A DNA stretch of 64,000 nt from Schizophyllum amplum (Eukaryota; Basidiomycota; Agaricomycetes; Agaricales; Schizophyllaceae). The stretch is from positions 434,001 through 498,000 of the forward strand of contig VDMD01000012.1 of NCBI GenBank assembly GCA_007026445.1, in the 5' to 3' direction. The notes below the pieces were generated by a model that was not told the origin of the DNA, ran no database searches, and worked only from the letters and a program-made list of their open reading frames with translations. The translations under genes were made by a program, and so were the position numbers. Shown here piece by piece: positions 22,516 through 33,107 of this stretch (positions within the stretch are counted from its first letter, which is position 1; each line of letters starts with the position of its first letter).

Positions 22516-24460
22516 TCACTCTCTTACCTTGAAGTCACAACCCGTCTTCGCGCGCACCTCCTCCAGCGTAACTCCGTCCTGCAAGTCCACCAATGTCAAG
22601 CCGCCATTCGCGCGGTCCACATCGAACGCGCAGAGCTCCGTGATGATCTGGCTGACGGTGCGCGCGCCAGTGAGAGGTAAAGAGCACTCGGCCAAGATTT
22701 TCGGCGAGCCGTCCTTCGCGGTGTGTTCGGTGAGGACGATGACCTGGGGGCGCGGCGCCGTTGTGATATGTGCAGTAGATGCAACATGAGAGAAACAACG
22801 CACCTTGGTCTTGTCGGGGTTCGACACAAGGTCCATCGCGCCGCCAATGCCTTTGAGCATTTTCCCGGGGATCATGAAGTTAGCGATATCGCCTGCTTGC
22901 GAGACCTGCAGCGCGCCCAGGATGGACACATCGACATGTCCTCCCCGAATCATGGCAAAGGACTCCGACGAATCTGGAGAACAATTGAGCTTCCATTCCC
23001 TCGCTTCTCCCGTCAATAGCTCACCAAAGACAGAAGCGCCAGGCAGCAAGGTCACTGTCTCCTTGCCGGCGTTGATCAAATCGCTGCGAGCAAGTGTCAG
23101 CCACCCTTGTTCGCGGTGCAATCCCAGCGCCCACTCACGCATCCAGCTCCTTCTCGTTGGATACGGCCCATGCCCAAATCCCATTCTCGCTCTGCATCCA
23201 ACCTTTACGCCCGGGTCGAGATGCTCGGGCACTAGCGTGGCATCCCGATACCCAGGTTCACGTAGAAGCCGTCCTTGATCTCGCGCGCCGCGCGCCTCGC
23301 GATCTTGTGCCGCTGGTCCTGCTTTGCAGCCTTCGCCGTGTCGAGGGGTGCCTCGTTGCCGGTCTTAGCAAGAGTCACGTATTCGATCTCCTTGGGCGCG
23401 GTGGCGCGCACGATACGGTCGACGTAGATGCCGGGGAGGTGGATGGCATTTGGCGAGATGGCACCTGCGGGGACGATATTCTCCGCCTGGGAGACGCGTC
23501 AGACTTTCCTGGGAAGACTACTCACAGCCCGATAATTGCTTCACCTCCACGATAGTCAAACGCGCATTCTTCGCCATCACTGCGCTGAAGTTGTGGGCCG
23601 CGTATCTGCAGCGCAGGATTCAGCGCTTGTGTCATCACTTTTGCTACAAGTCGCGCGCACCTGAACACGCAGTTTCCGACCTCGTCCACCTTCCATGCGC
23701 GCACGAAGGCGACATCGCCGGGGATTGCGGGCTCGAGAACATACCGCCTGCCGTTGATCTCGCGCGCCTCCTTCTTGATTCCGGGAATGAGCACGCCCTT
23801 GGACGCACCGCCGGGTTGGTAGCGTTGGGGAATCGAGCCGCTTTCGATTGCCGTGTTCGCGCCTGTCGGGGTGTAAAAGGCAGGGATGCCTGCGGCGTGC
23901 GCGCGAATGCGTTCAGCGAGGGTACCCTGCGGGACAAGCTCAAGCGATATTTCGCCCTTGAGGTACTTCGACTCGAAGGTCTTGTTTCTATGAGGGGGAA
24001 GTGAGACTCAGTCGGGTCATGCGGATGGGGCTATCGGCACGCACCCGCCGGGGTAGGAAGCAACGACCTTGCCCATCTTGCCGGCATCCAGAAGGAGACC
24101 TATCCAATGCCATTGTCATGTTTGCCCGTCTGCTCATTTCAGGGTTCAGCGCACCTAATCCATGCCCTGGGGTGCCAGCATTATTTGAGACACCCGTGAG
24201 ATCAGTGACCTCCCCTCGCTTGATGAGAGCCTGTAGCAGCGTGTCTGCATACGCAGAGTCAGCATTTCACGTAGCACCAAACGCCGACCAACGCACCGGG
24301 CAGACCAGCGAGCCCGAAGCCTGGATAGGCGCCCGTGTCAGTCTCCAGCACACGCATGCAGTATCTTCCGGCTCGCACCTCCGACAAGCAGGGTATCGCC
24401 AGACTTGACGTCCTTGACCGCCTCGTCCACCGAGTCCCACACCTTGCGCTTCGAGGGCAT
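22516..24460 (-). CDS. Succinyl-CoA:3-ketoacid CoA transferase (SCOT), mitochondrial, with frame breaks
   Basis: Ten exons on the minus strand: 24379-24460, 24297-24320, 24155-24244, 24045-24099, 23661-23987, 23545-23605, 23139-23486, 23025-23083, 22804-22973, 22516-22743 (about 480 residues). SCOT moves CoA from succinyl-CoA to acetoacetate. The E1-like half shows [15 protein letters not shown] and [13 protein letters not shown]; the E2-like half shows [20 protein letters not shown] and [14 protein letters not shown]. Exon 7 should contain GIGMPTLVPE and the catalytic-Glu segment QSENG followed by a GPYP motif, but it is five bases short and shifts frame repeatedly between about 23140 and 23250. 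The first in-frame ATG is 24460. Upstream, MLSLTLRSRRAYARASP at 24558 looks like a mitochondrial presequence but is out of phase by one base. Most likely sequence error, otherwise a pseudogene. The 3' end (CDFKVRE, stop 22516) is the simplest reading; an extra 3' exon is possible. Confidence 0.82.
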
Positions 24461-24984
24461 TGCCTCTGCGCCCGCGCTGTAGTGGCGCGCGAGCGCGAAG
24501 CACGCGCGGGCGACGCGCGGGCATAGGCGCGCCGACTTCTGAGTGTGAGGGATAGCATTCGGCGGGCGTCAGAAGCAGCGTCGACGGGACGGGGCTTGGA
24601 TGGGATGGGAGTTCAGGACAAGCTTCGCGCTGTTGGCAGTCTATATTTCGCTATGCGTCCCATGCCCGGTGCCGTCGCGGCCGACGATAATCTCGTGGCT
24701 CAACATGGTCCGCGACGACGCGGTCACGCGCCTAGCGGCCCGTGGGGGCGTGCGAACGGGCGCGATTGTCCGGATCAGGATGGACCTACAACTCACGCGA
24801 ACTCCACAGAAGTATGGGCGAACTGGTGAGCCAATGAGAGCCTCCCGTTCGAGGCGTTCTTCACCTTCAGCCAGCGCAGTGACAACAATCAGCCCTTTTG
24901 TCTTATCCCAGACTTCGTTCAGTCTTGAGAAATAAGTTGATCCACTTGTCTTCGTAGTACAAGGTCGTGCGTCCTTGGCATATG
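24461..24984. other. Spacer between SCOT and GAA1
   Basis: Both flanking genes are on the minus strand. Apart from the presequence-like reading 24461-24558 described under SCOT, I see only antisense open frames. Confidence 0.4.
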
Positions 24985-27716
24985 TCACAAGCATACAAGG
25001 GCGGCCTGCATAACCAGCGGGAGGTATACTACGCACACCACCGGGGCGAACCACACCGAGTACACATCCCAGTCGCGCACCGCACGCGCCACCTCCTGCG
25101 GTAGCGCCAGCCAGCCCGTCGCCCAAAGCACATACGCGCCATAAGCCAGCCAGCGACGTGCTGGGTTTCCGACGTCCCAGACACCGATGCCCGCATTGTC
25201 TTCCCCAATGCCGCGCGCTGCTACCTGCTCACGCGCCGGGGCGACAGCTAGCGGCACGGCCAGCACGATCGCCAACAACGCGGCGAGCGAGAAGTTTAGC
25301 ACCGCCGTGACGGATATGACTGTGGACGCGATGCAGAGCGTGAGCGACTTGAGCACAGCGGGAGGTTACCGGTCATGAGCTGCATCTGTGAGAGGGCGAC
25401 CAGAGCAGACCCCACGAAGACAACGACAGCGAGACGAGGGATCTGATGTAGGAGATGTGATTAGCGATGAGACTGTCAAGCAAGCCAGCGGTTAATGTAC
25501 GTACAGGGGACTCAATATTGGCGATGAACCACGGCCGCGTGACGCTGTAGAAGACCATACCGCCCACGACATGCATAGCACCCATCAACGCGAGCGCAGG
25601 AAGAACGGGACGTGTGCAGGTCGTCCATCGCACGACGGAAGACGGGCCTCTCGCTGGAGTTGTCTGCGCTTTCTCGGTTGACCCGGACTTATCATCCCTC
25701 TCATCCACCTCTGTCTCATCCACCTCCCTCTTCTCCGCCCACGTCCCTCTTCCCTCACCCACCTCGCATCCACCCACGCGCGCAGCCCACAGAACATCAG
25801 CCCCACGCTCACCAGCACCGCGCTCGGCAGGTAGTTCCCGATCTGCAGGAAGCGGTCCGGGGCTACGAGCAAGAAGAAGAAGAACGAGGCGTGCAGGCGC
25901 TCGAGAAGGTTGTTGCAGGTGCGGAGGGTGGATTCGAGGATGCTGGGGCAGATTAGCAGGAGGTTGTGGGAGAGGGAAAGGCAAGGGAGAGGCGAAAGCA
26001 AGGGAGAGGCAAAGGCAAGGGGAGAGGCGAAGTTGATGGGAGGAGAAACGAAAGCCAAGAGTATACAAACAACAGAACAGGTGAATCGCTGAACGCACCG
26101 ACCGATGGCGTGAAATCCGTGGGGCCCCATGGACGGGTAGGCGAAGACGGTCACCGCGTCGATGCGGTAGCTATGGAGCATTCTGTCAGTAAAGGCCTCT
26201 TCTCTCTGACTGCGGGCTTTGTCTCTTCGCCCGACAGGCCTTGTCTCTTAGCCCGCCTGGCCTTGCCTCTCCGCCCGCTAGGCTCTATCTCTCCGCCCCT
26301 CCCTCTTCCAATTCACACAACACTCACCGATGAAACAACCCATGCACCCCACTCGCCCTCCCCCGCGCCTGATACCCAAAGTGGCGCAGTATATGCCGCG
26401 CCCGCGTCGCATAGGCGCGCACATCGGCGTTCAGGCGGATGCTCTTGGGCACCCAGGTGTCGAAACGGAAGGTGTCCTTGTAGTCGTAGAGGATGACGGG
26501 GACGCCGATGTTGTTCCTGGTGATGCGGAGGATGGAGTTGAGGAGGTCTTGGTTGGGGAGCCGGCCGTTGAGGCCCTCTGCGGAGGGGGTGTTTAGTGGG
26601 CAGGGAGGTGTATGAGTGTGCGCGGGTCTTACCGAAGAAGAGGCCGAGGTGGGAGAAGGAGTGGCCAGGGTAGTCGATGTTGAGGGCTGTCCAGATTACA
26701 CCGGATGACAGCTCGAGGGGTTCGGCGATGAGGTCTATGAGGGGAGTTTAGTGATTTAATTTTCAATTAAGGCTGTTGGTAACGTACTGTGTTGGTCAAC
26801 ACCATGATACGAGCTCAAGAAGGCTTGCATGCCGTCCATGTGGTCGTCGCTGATGATGAATATGATATCCTTGGCCCACAGTGAGTATTCTGCAGAAAAG
26901 TCAATGGATGATCTACTGTGGCGGGCAGCACGTACTCTTCAGATATCGCGCGAGGGCGAGGACGGTGGCGACGCCGCGGATGTTGACGGTTTGGCTACCC
27001 TCGTCCATGAGGCTGATCCAGGACGCGCTGACGACGATTGCCTCGGCGCCGGCTTGCCTGGGGGAGTACAATATAGCATATGCGTTCTCGCCTTCGCTGG
27101 CCTGAGGGGAGCTTAGCATATTGATGCGAGGGCAGCAGTCATACTCACGCCGTCAGTTGCGTGAAAGGTGTATCGTTGGGTGGAAGCGTCAAGTCCCAGT
27201 TTGATGAATTCTTCGGCAAAGTACCGCGCTCGCCTGATATTCGAGTGAGTGGGCATACGACGTGGGTACGGCGAACTCACTGCTCGCTTGTGGCATTCTC
27301 TGCCTTCAAGACTTCTAACTGCTCAAGATAGCGATCTGCAGCGTGCACGTCTCCCCAATTCCAGTTGGTCGTCACCTGGCTAGCGGTGAGCCAAGTCTTG
27401 AGCAGAATAGTAGCACGCACCTGCCCTGGCTGGAGGGCGTTCTCGTCGATGTATGTGCCGCGACCGCCAACGTATTTTGTTGGCAGCAGCAGCATCCAAG
27501 CAAAGCCGACGACAAAGAGAAGAGCCCTAGCAGACGCTCAGTGACGTCCGCCGGGATATGGGGGGCAACTAACGCTGCGACATGGCTGCCTGTGTACGCC
27601 AGCGTCTTGATTCTGTTTCTGCGCTGCGCCTTGCCGACTGTCGCGTTCTCCCCCTTGCCGAGGGCAGCCCTGAGGCGCGCGAGCAGGACGCGCGGAACGG
27701 CCTTGACGCGGTCCAT
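24985..27716 (-). CDS. GAA1: GPI transamidase subunit GAA1
   Basis: Twelve exons on the minus strand: 27574-27716, 27421-27526, 27281-27375, 27149-27233, 26936-27101, 26787-26889, 26633-26734, 26328-26577, 26099-26170, 25759-25942, 25505-25663, 24985-25442 (about 640 residues). GAA1 is an ER membrane subunit of the complex that replaces the C-terminal signal of precursors with a GPI anchor. An N-terminal transmembrane segment (ALLFVVGFAWMLLLP) is followed by the luminal GTYIDENALQPGQ and WNWGDVHAADRYLEQL, a zinc-peptidase-like core (LNIDYPGHSFSHLGLFFEGL) and several C-terminal membrane segments (VLNFSLAALLAIVLAVPLAV). Exon 6 seems one base too long near 26820 and exon 12 one base short near 25360; the two cancel overall. 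Introns 8 and 9 (about 157 nt each) hold tandem repeats. Confidence 0.9.
25969..26032 (+). repeat. Tandem repeat of ~17 nt units in GAA1 intron 9
   Basis: Three to four imperfect copies of a purine-rich unit close to GGAGAGGCGAAAGCAAG on the plus strand, so pyrimidine-rich in the GAA1 transcript. It lies wholly within the intron 25943-26098. Confidence 0.7.
26215..26302 (+). repeat. Four tandem 22-nt units in GAA1 intron 8
   Basis: Four head-to-tail 22-nt copies start at 26215, 26237, 26259 and 26281, each of the form GGCCTTGTCTCTTCGCCC plus four variable bases. They lie inside the intron 26171-26327. Sequence and orientation differ from the array in intron 9. Confidence 0.8.
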
Positions 27717-27789
27717 GTCGGCGGCGGCGGTGGCGGTGGCGGACAAGATGTGGGGCTGCGATCACGTTCGCGTCTTGATCACGCCCGTC
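27717..27789. promoter_or_regulatory. Bidirectional promoter GAA1/USP48-like gene
   Basis: 73 bp between the GAA1 start (27716, minus) and the chosen USP start (27790, plus). A GCC-type repeat (GGCGGCGGCGGTGGCGG) sits just beside the GAA1 start. Confidence 0.4.
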
Positions 27790-30700
27790 ATGCCTCCCAA
27801 GCGCAAGCGCCGCGACTCCCCCAAGGGCCTCGCGCCCGGCCAGGTCCTCAAGCGCACAAAGCTCCTCGGCAACGCGTCTTCACCCTGGGCCTGGGTCGGC
27901 ACCGACATCCTCGACGCCGCGCACATCACCCAGGAGCACCGGCTCGCCGTTTGCGGCTTCGCCCATCGCTCGCCACATCCGTTCTGCGCGAACCGCTACG
28001 CGCCGGAGTTCCGCCAGGCGCAGAAGGAGCGCCAGAGGAGGGAGAAGGAGAAGAAGGAGCGCGCCAAGCGCGGCTCGTCGGCGACGCCAGACGACGACGT
28101 GATCGTCATCTCCGACAGCGAGGAGGCCCGCGCCGAGTGCTCTAAGAAGCAGTGCAAGGGCAATCCCAACTGCTTGAACTATCTGGGTCAAGAGAAGTGG
28201 GAAGATGAAGGTGCGTGTTCAGCTTCTGTTCATGCCCGCTGCTTACACGCTTATGTAGAGGAGGCCTGGAAGCTTTCAGGAAGCTCGTGAAGCTGGGGGA
28301 CAGCCCGATGGACGATGCACGAGATCCGGACCTTCCTGTTGGTCTTTACGTGCGTGATCACGCTTATACTGTTGTGCACTGTTGACCTTCACCAGAACCT
28401 CGGTGCAACCTGCTATGCGAATGCCTCCTTGCAAGTACGTTGCGCAGTCATCTTGCCCGGTCCGTGTTCTGACATTCTCTAGGTGTGGTATCGCGACCTG
28501 TCTTTCCGACGTGGGGTGTACAACTGCCAGCCCTGCGGCAATGAATCCGAAGAGAAGTTCAGGGTATGCCCTTCGCACTTAAAGAAGCATAATCGTAACG
28601 CAACTTCAAGCAATCACCACTATTTCATCTGCAAGTCACCTTCGCCGCCCTGCAAGAGAGCACCCAAAGCGTTTTCAACCCCAGCAAACTCGTCGAGAGC
28701 CTGCAGCTGCGAACTTCCGAACAGCAGGACGCGCAAGAGTATGTTCACGTAGCTCGACGCGTACTGATCAGCATTTACTTACTACGAAATAGGTTCTCAA
28801 AGCTCTTCATGACCCACCTAGCCAGCGAATTCAACAAGCAGTCCATACCCTCTGTCCGGTCGCTCGTCGCGGACCAGGTAGGCTCACGCCACATATTATA
28901 TTCCAGGACACATGTCTGATATACATAGTTCGAAGGCTGTCAGCTCTATGGCACGCGCTGCGACACGTGCAACAGCCAGTCCGAGCGGGAGTCTACTTTC
29001 CTGGAAATCGAGATCAGCTTCAACGTGAGTCAAGGGAATATACAGCGTCCCAGGGATGTCTGGGACCTCATCCTTCGTCATCTTACCCTTTTTCGCAGAA
29101 TAACAGCCGCCTGGAGGACTGCGTTGCGACCTCCCTACAGCCCGAGAAGCTAACCGGAGACAACAAGTGAGTACACACCTGCGCTCACCCACCTCCCCTC
29201 TCAACCCCTGCCTCCCACTAACACCGCCACCCACTAACACCCCCACGCCCCAGATACCGCTGCGAAACCTGCGCCAGCCTCCAAGACGCCACCCGCTACA
29301 CCAAGCTCCGCCGTCTGCCCCCCATGCTGCACTTCTCCCTCATGCGCTTCGTGTACGATCTGAAGACGTTCGAGAGGAAGAAGAGCAAGCATACGATCTC
29401 GTTTCCTACGGTTCTGGATATGGGGCGGTTTGTGAGTGGGGAGGAGCCATCTACTGTGGCGGCGGACAGGTCTGCGGAAGTAGGGCTCGGAGGACTGTCT
29501 GTGAGGAGTGCGGGGGAGTCGGCTGTCGCAGGTGTCGCTGGGCCGTCCAACGGCAGCACTGGCGCCGAGCCCTCCGTTGCAGGCGCCCCCGTACCATCCG
29601 TTACGAGCATCAACGACCCATCCGAAATCTCTCACATTTACGACCTTCGCGGCGTGCTACTGCACAAAGGCTCCAGTGCCTATCACGGGCATTACGAAGC
29701 GCAGGTGTACGACACTGAGTGCGTTGTTTTGTTTTGTTGTTTCAACATTGGGAGCGTGGTCTTCACATAGACACCGCACGCAAATTAGAGTCAGTGACAG
29801 GCACGGCTAACGACGCCCTCCACAGACGCGGCTGCTGGTTCCAGTTCAACGACGAGGTCGTGACGAAGATCCAGTCCTTGCAGGAGAAGAACGCGAAGCC
29901 GATTGTCATTGATGTGGATGGGGAGGATAGCGATAAGTGCGCATCTTCCCTCCATGCTTTCCATCCAGCGCGCTATCCCTTGCTGCATCATCACTCAGCT
30001 CGGATCCATCACTCACCTCCACAATCAGAGCATCAGCGAAGAAAAATCGAACCAACGCGCGCAAGCGCCGGCGAGTCGAGGACAGCGACGACGATGCGGA
30101 GCCAAGGTTCGTCTGCGTGTTACTCGCAGATCCTGGTCTTCATTGTACGTTGAACTGACCCATATTCGCAGTACGACAACTAGTACCCCCAAGCCGCTCA
30201 AGAGCATAGAAATCTCGTCGAAGGACGCATATATGCTCATATACGCTCGCAGGGACGTACCCCGGCAGGGAAGGCAGCACCTATGGCAAGGGGTATAACC
30301 CCGATCGAGCGGAGCTCAATGTCGATGGTAGTGGATCCAGCGCCTGATGTCACAGGAACGGGGACAACAGCAAAGCGAAGAGGGATGCCAAAGTGAACGG
30401 CGAGAAAGTGACCATTGAAGCAGTCGCTCCTTCTCCGCCAGCCCGTGCGATGGAAGCTGTTGCCGCGCTGAACGCCGAGCATAGTCAAGAATGCGAGAAG
30501 TATGACGCGAAGTGAGTGGGCGGGCAGGGCTGCGCGTGTCTTCCGGGTGTTGACAATACGTGATTTTCAGGGAGACCGTGGTGAAGCAGAGCTTCCGTGA
30601 GCTGCGCCGGAAAGTCATGGATATATACCAGACCTGGAGTGTAGGCAGGTGGGATGAGGTGCGTTTCTTGGAGCTTCTGTCGATTGTGATGTATCTCATG

Positions 30701-32857
30701 AGTGCTCGCAGCCGTCAGTGGTAGTCAGTCAGTCGGCGCTCTCGGCGTGGCTGTTGAAGGACTGCGCGACGTCTGAGGTGCGGCGGCTTAAGCCGTTGGT
30801 CGCGGAGGCCAAGGTGAAGGCCAACGGCTGCTCTGAGAAAGCCGACGTCGCGAAGGCAGAGCCTTTAGAACCGCCTCAGTCTTTGGAGCGACATACGTCT
30901 TCGGAGCCTTCGGCGCTTCCAGAGGATACCAATCAGTTGAATGGCACTGCACCACCAACCACCAACGGGAAGCACAAGGAAGCATCCGAAGATGTCGACC
31001 CCAACGCACCCATACGCATCTCGATTGAAGACGATATCTTGTGCGAACACAGGAAGTTGCATCCGTCGAACGCTGTTCATATGAAGCGGATCAGACGAGT
31101 AAGTTTACCGTTGTTCAAGACCCAGCGTCACTCAACCAACTTCCATACAGGACGCGTACGACAGAATAATTGCGGATACAGATTGCGCTTTTGAGCCGCT
31201 TGTTACCCCGCAAGACGTTTGTACAGAGTGCGTAGAGGGAATCTTCAAAGGTGATTATATGGTCAAGGTAGAACGGCTGGAGGTATCGTGCTAACCACAC
31301 ATCTCAGATCGACTATACCAGGTGGAGCACCCCCGCCTGGTCAGCCAGTTCGACGACGTTGCCGAGGTCCCAGCCGATCAGCCAGGCTATTGGATATCCA
31401 AGCTTTGGGTGAAAGGTAGGTGAAACGATAGTCGCCTTGATATTGTCGATATTGACGGGCCTCCTCTCGCAGACTGGCGAATGTCCAAGCCGAAGATGCA
31501 CAAGCCTGATGCTGACGATCCTGCACCCGACGCTGACGACTTCAAGGCGCATGTCTTTTGCGAGCACGGCCGGCTCACCAACAACGTTACCAATCGCAGA
31601 CGAATATCCCTAGAGGTAGGCTGACAGTCAAAACATGACTGAAGGTCGGCTCACATGCCTCAGGCAGGGAATCTGCTCCAGGCGCTGTTCCCATCCCTCC
31701 AGCTGCTCTCTTCAGCGGAGGAGCCCTGCGCTATCTGTGCTGTCGCCATCCACTCGTCGAAGGAGGGCAAATTGGAGGCTCGGAAGAAAGCCGAAGACGA
31801 GAAAGCCCGCCTCAAGCACATGCTTGACCACGCGTTAAACGGTGACACCGCTCTCCTTGAGGATACCCCTCTGGCTGTTGTCCCTGCTCAGTTCGTGCGG
31901 GCGTGGAAGCTGTGGCTGGGGCGTCCCACCGAGTATCCACGACCACCCAATATCGACAACTCGCCGTTCTTCTGCGAACACGACCAGCTGGCGTTTGACC
32001 CCAATAGTGTCGCGGACATGGATGCCAACATGGCGGTGATCAAGCGAGTAGATTGGGATGTCTTGCAGTCCATGTATGCTCTTCCTTGGTTTGGCGAGTG
32101 CTGCTCACTCACTCGTCTCAAGCTACCCTTGCGGACCGCTGATAGCACTGGAGAAGGAGTCTTTGGAGAAGAGGTATCGACATGACATCCCTGTCTGCAT
32201 GGAGTGCCGTCAAAGAGGTATGCAGGCCACTACAATAACCCAGTGACGATGCTGATATTGTCGACCGCAGGAAATCCGACTGGCAGTCCACGGAGATCAC
32301 CATACGCCAGGGCGATCCTGATAAGGCGAAGCCCACTACCACTCAGAAGACGGGTGGCTCACGCCAGTCGAAGCGTTTGCGCTCCGTGAAAGAGCACGGC
32401 GAGCGACGAAAGATGACTGTCACGAAGTCGATGACTGTCAAGGAGCTCAAGATCATGGTGAGTGGTGTCTATGCCGTAGCAGAGCTATCGTCTGAAGCTT
32501 GCCTTCCAGATTGACGAGGAGATGTCTATACCCACCATCTGTCAACGCCTTTTCTACCAAGGGAAGGAGCTCGATGACAACGAGGCGACGATGCAGTCGC
32601 TCAACATCTTTGCGAACGACGTGATTGACTTGCGGCAAGCTCACGAGATACACTCGCTCTCGGACGACGATGGAGATGAGCCCGCGAAGAAGCGGCAACG
32701 GTCAGAAGAGAGGGGCTTTGGCGGGACCTTGCTTGGCGCGATACCTTCATCCGATCTTCCTACTCCCCCGCCTGACATGAAGTCCTGTCCATATTGTACT
32801 GTTTTCAACGCGCGCGATGCCGAGGTCTGCGAGACCTGCGACGGCGCGTTAATGTGA
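27790..32857 (+). CDS. USP48-type ubiquitin carboxyl-terminal hydrolase with C-terminal Ubl and RanBP2-type zinc finger
   Basis: 22 exons from 27790 to 32857 (about 1,267 residues): 27790-28210, 28261-28349, 28396-28434, 28483-28563, 28611-28738, 28793-28877, 28929-29024, 29099-29166, 29254-29718, 29826-29936, 30029-30106, 30172-30292, 30356-30511, 30571-30658, 30712-31098, 31151-31250, 31308-31415, 31473-31615, 31664-32073, 32123-32217, 32271-32457, 32510-32857. The Cys box is LPVGLYNLGATCYANASLQ (exon 3 is only 39 nt); the His box is SSAYHGHYEAQVYD, and YRCETC supplies finger cysteines. DUSP-like regions follow, then a ubiquitin-like fold (MTVKELKIMIDEEMSIPTIC) and a terminal C-x2-C ... C-x2-C finger (SCPYCTVFNARDAEVCETC). 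Two junction regions, about 30250 and 32211-32217, are out of phase by one base in opposite senses. It is a predicted nuclear deubiquitinase. Confidence 0.85.
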
Positions 32858-33107
32858 TGCCAGACTATACATACAACTGCATGAACTAAGACAACAGTGG
32901 AAGTAGAACAAGCAGTGCGGCAGTCTATATAAGTGGATCGCACTAGTACATTGCATATAAAGGTCGTCAAAGTCCCAAGGTAGCAAGCAAAAACCCGGTG
33001 AAAGCAAGAAGTACACACCATACCCCGTAGATAAGATTTATATGGGAGCATAGCACAGCGGAGCCCGTCCAGCAATGTCTAGTTAGCGTTCTGGTTCACA
33101 GCGAGCG

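Noticed and set aside
28211..28270. Apparent one-base frame break at USP exon 2
   Set aside because: Using the acceptor two bases further on (intron 28211-28260) restores the frame naturally (WEDEGGLEAFRKLV), so no indel is needed.
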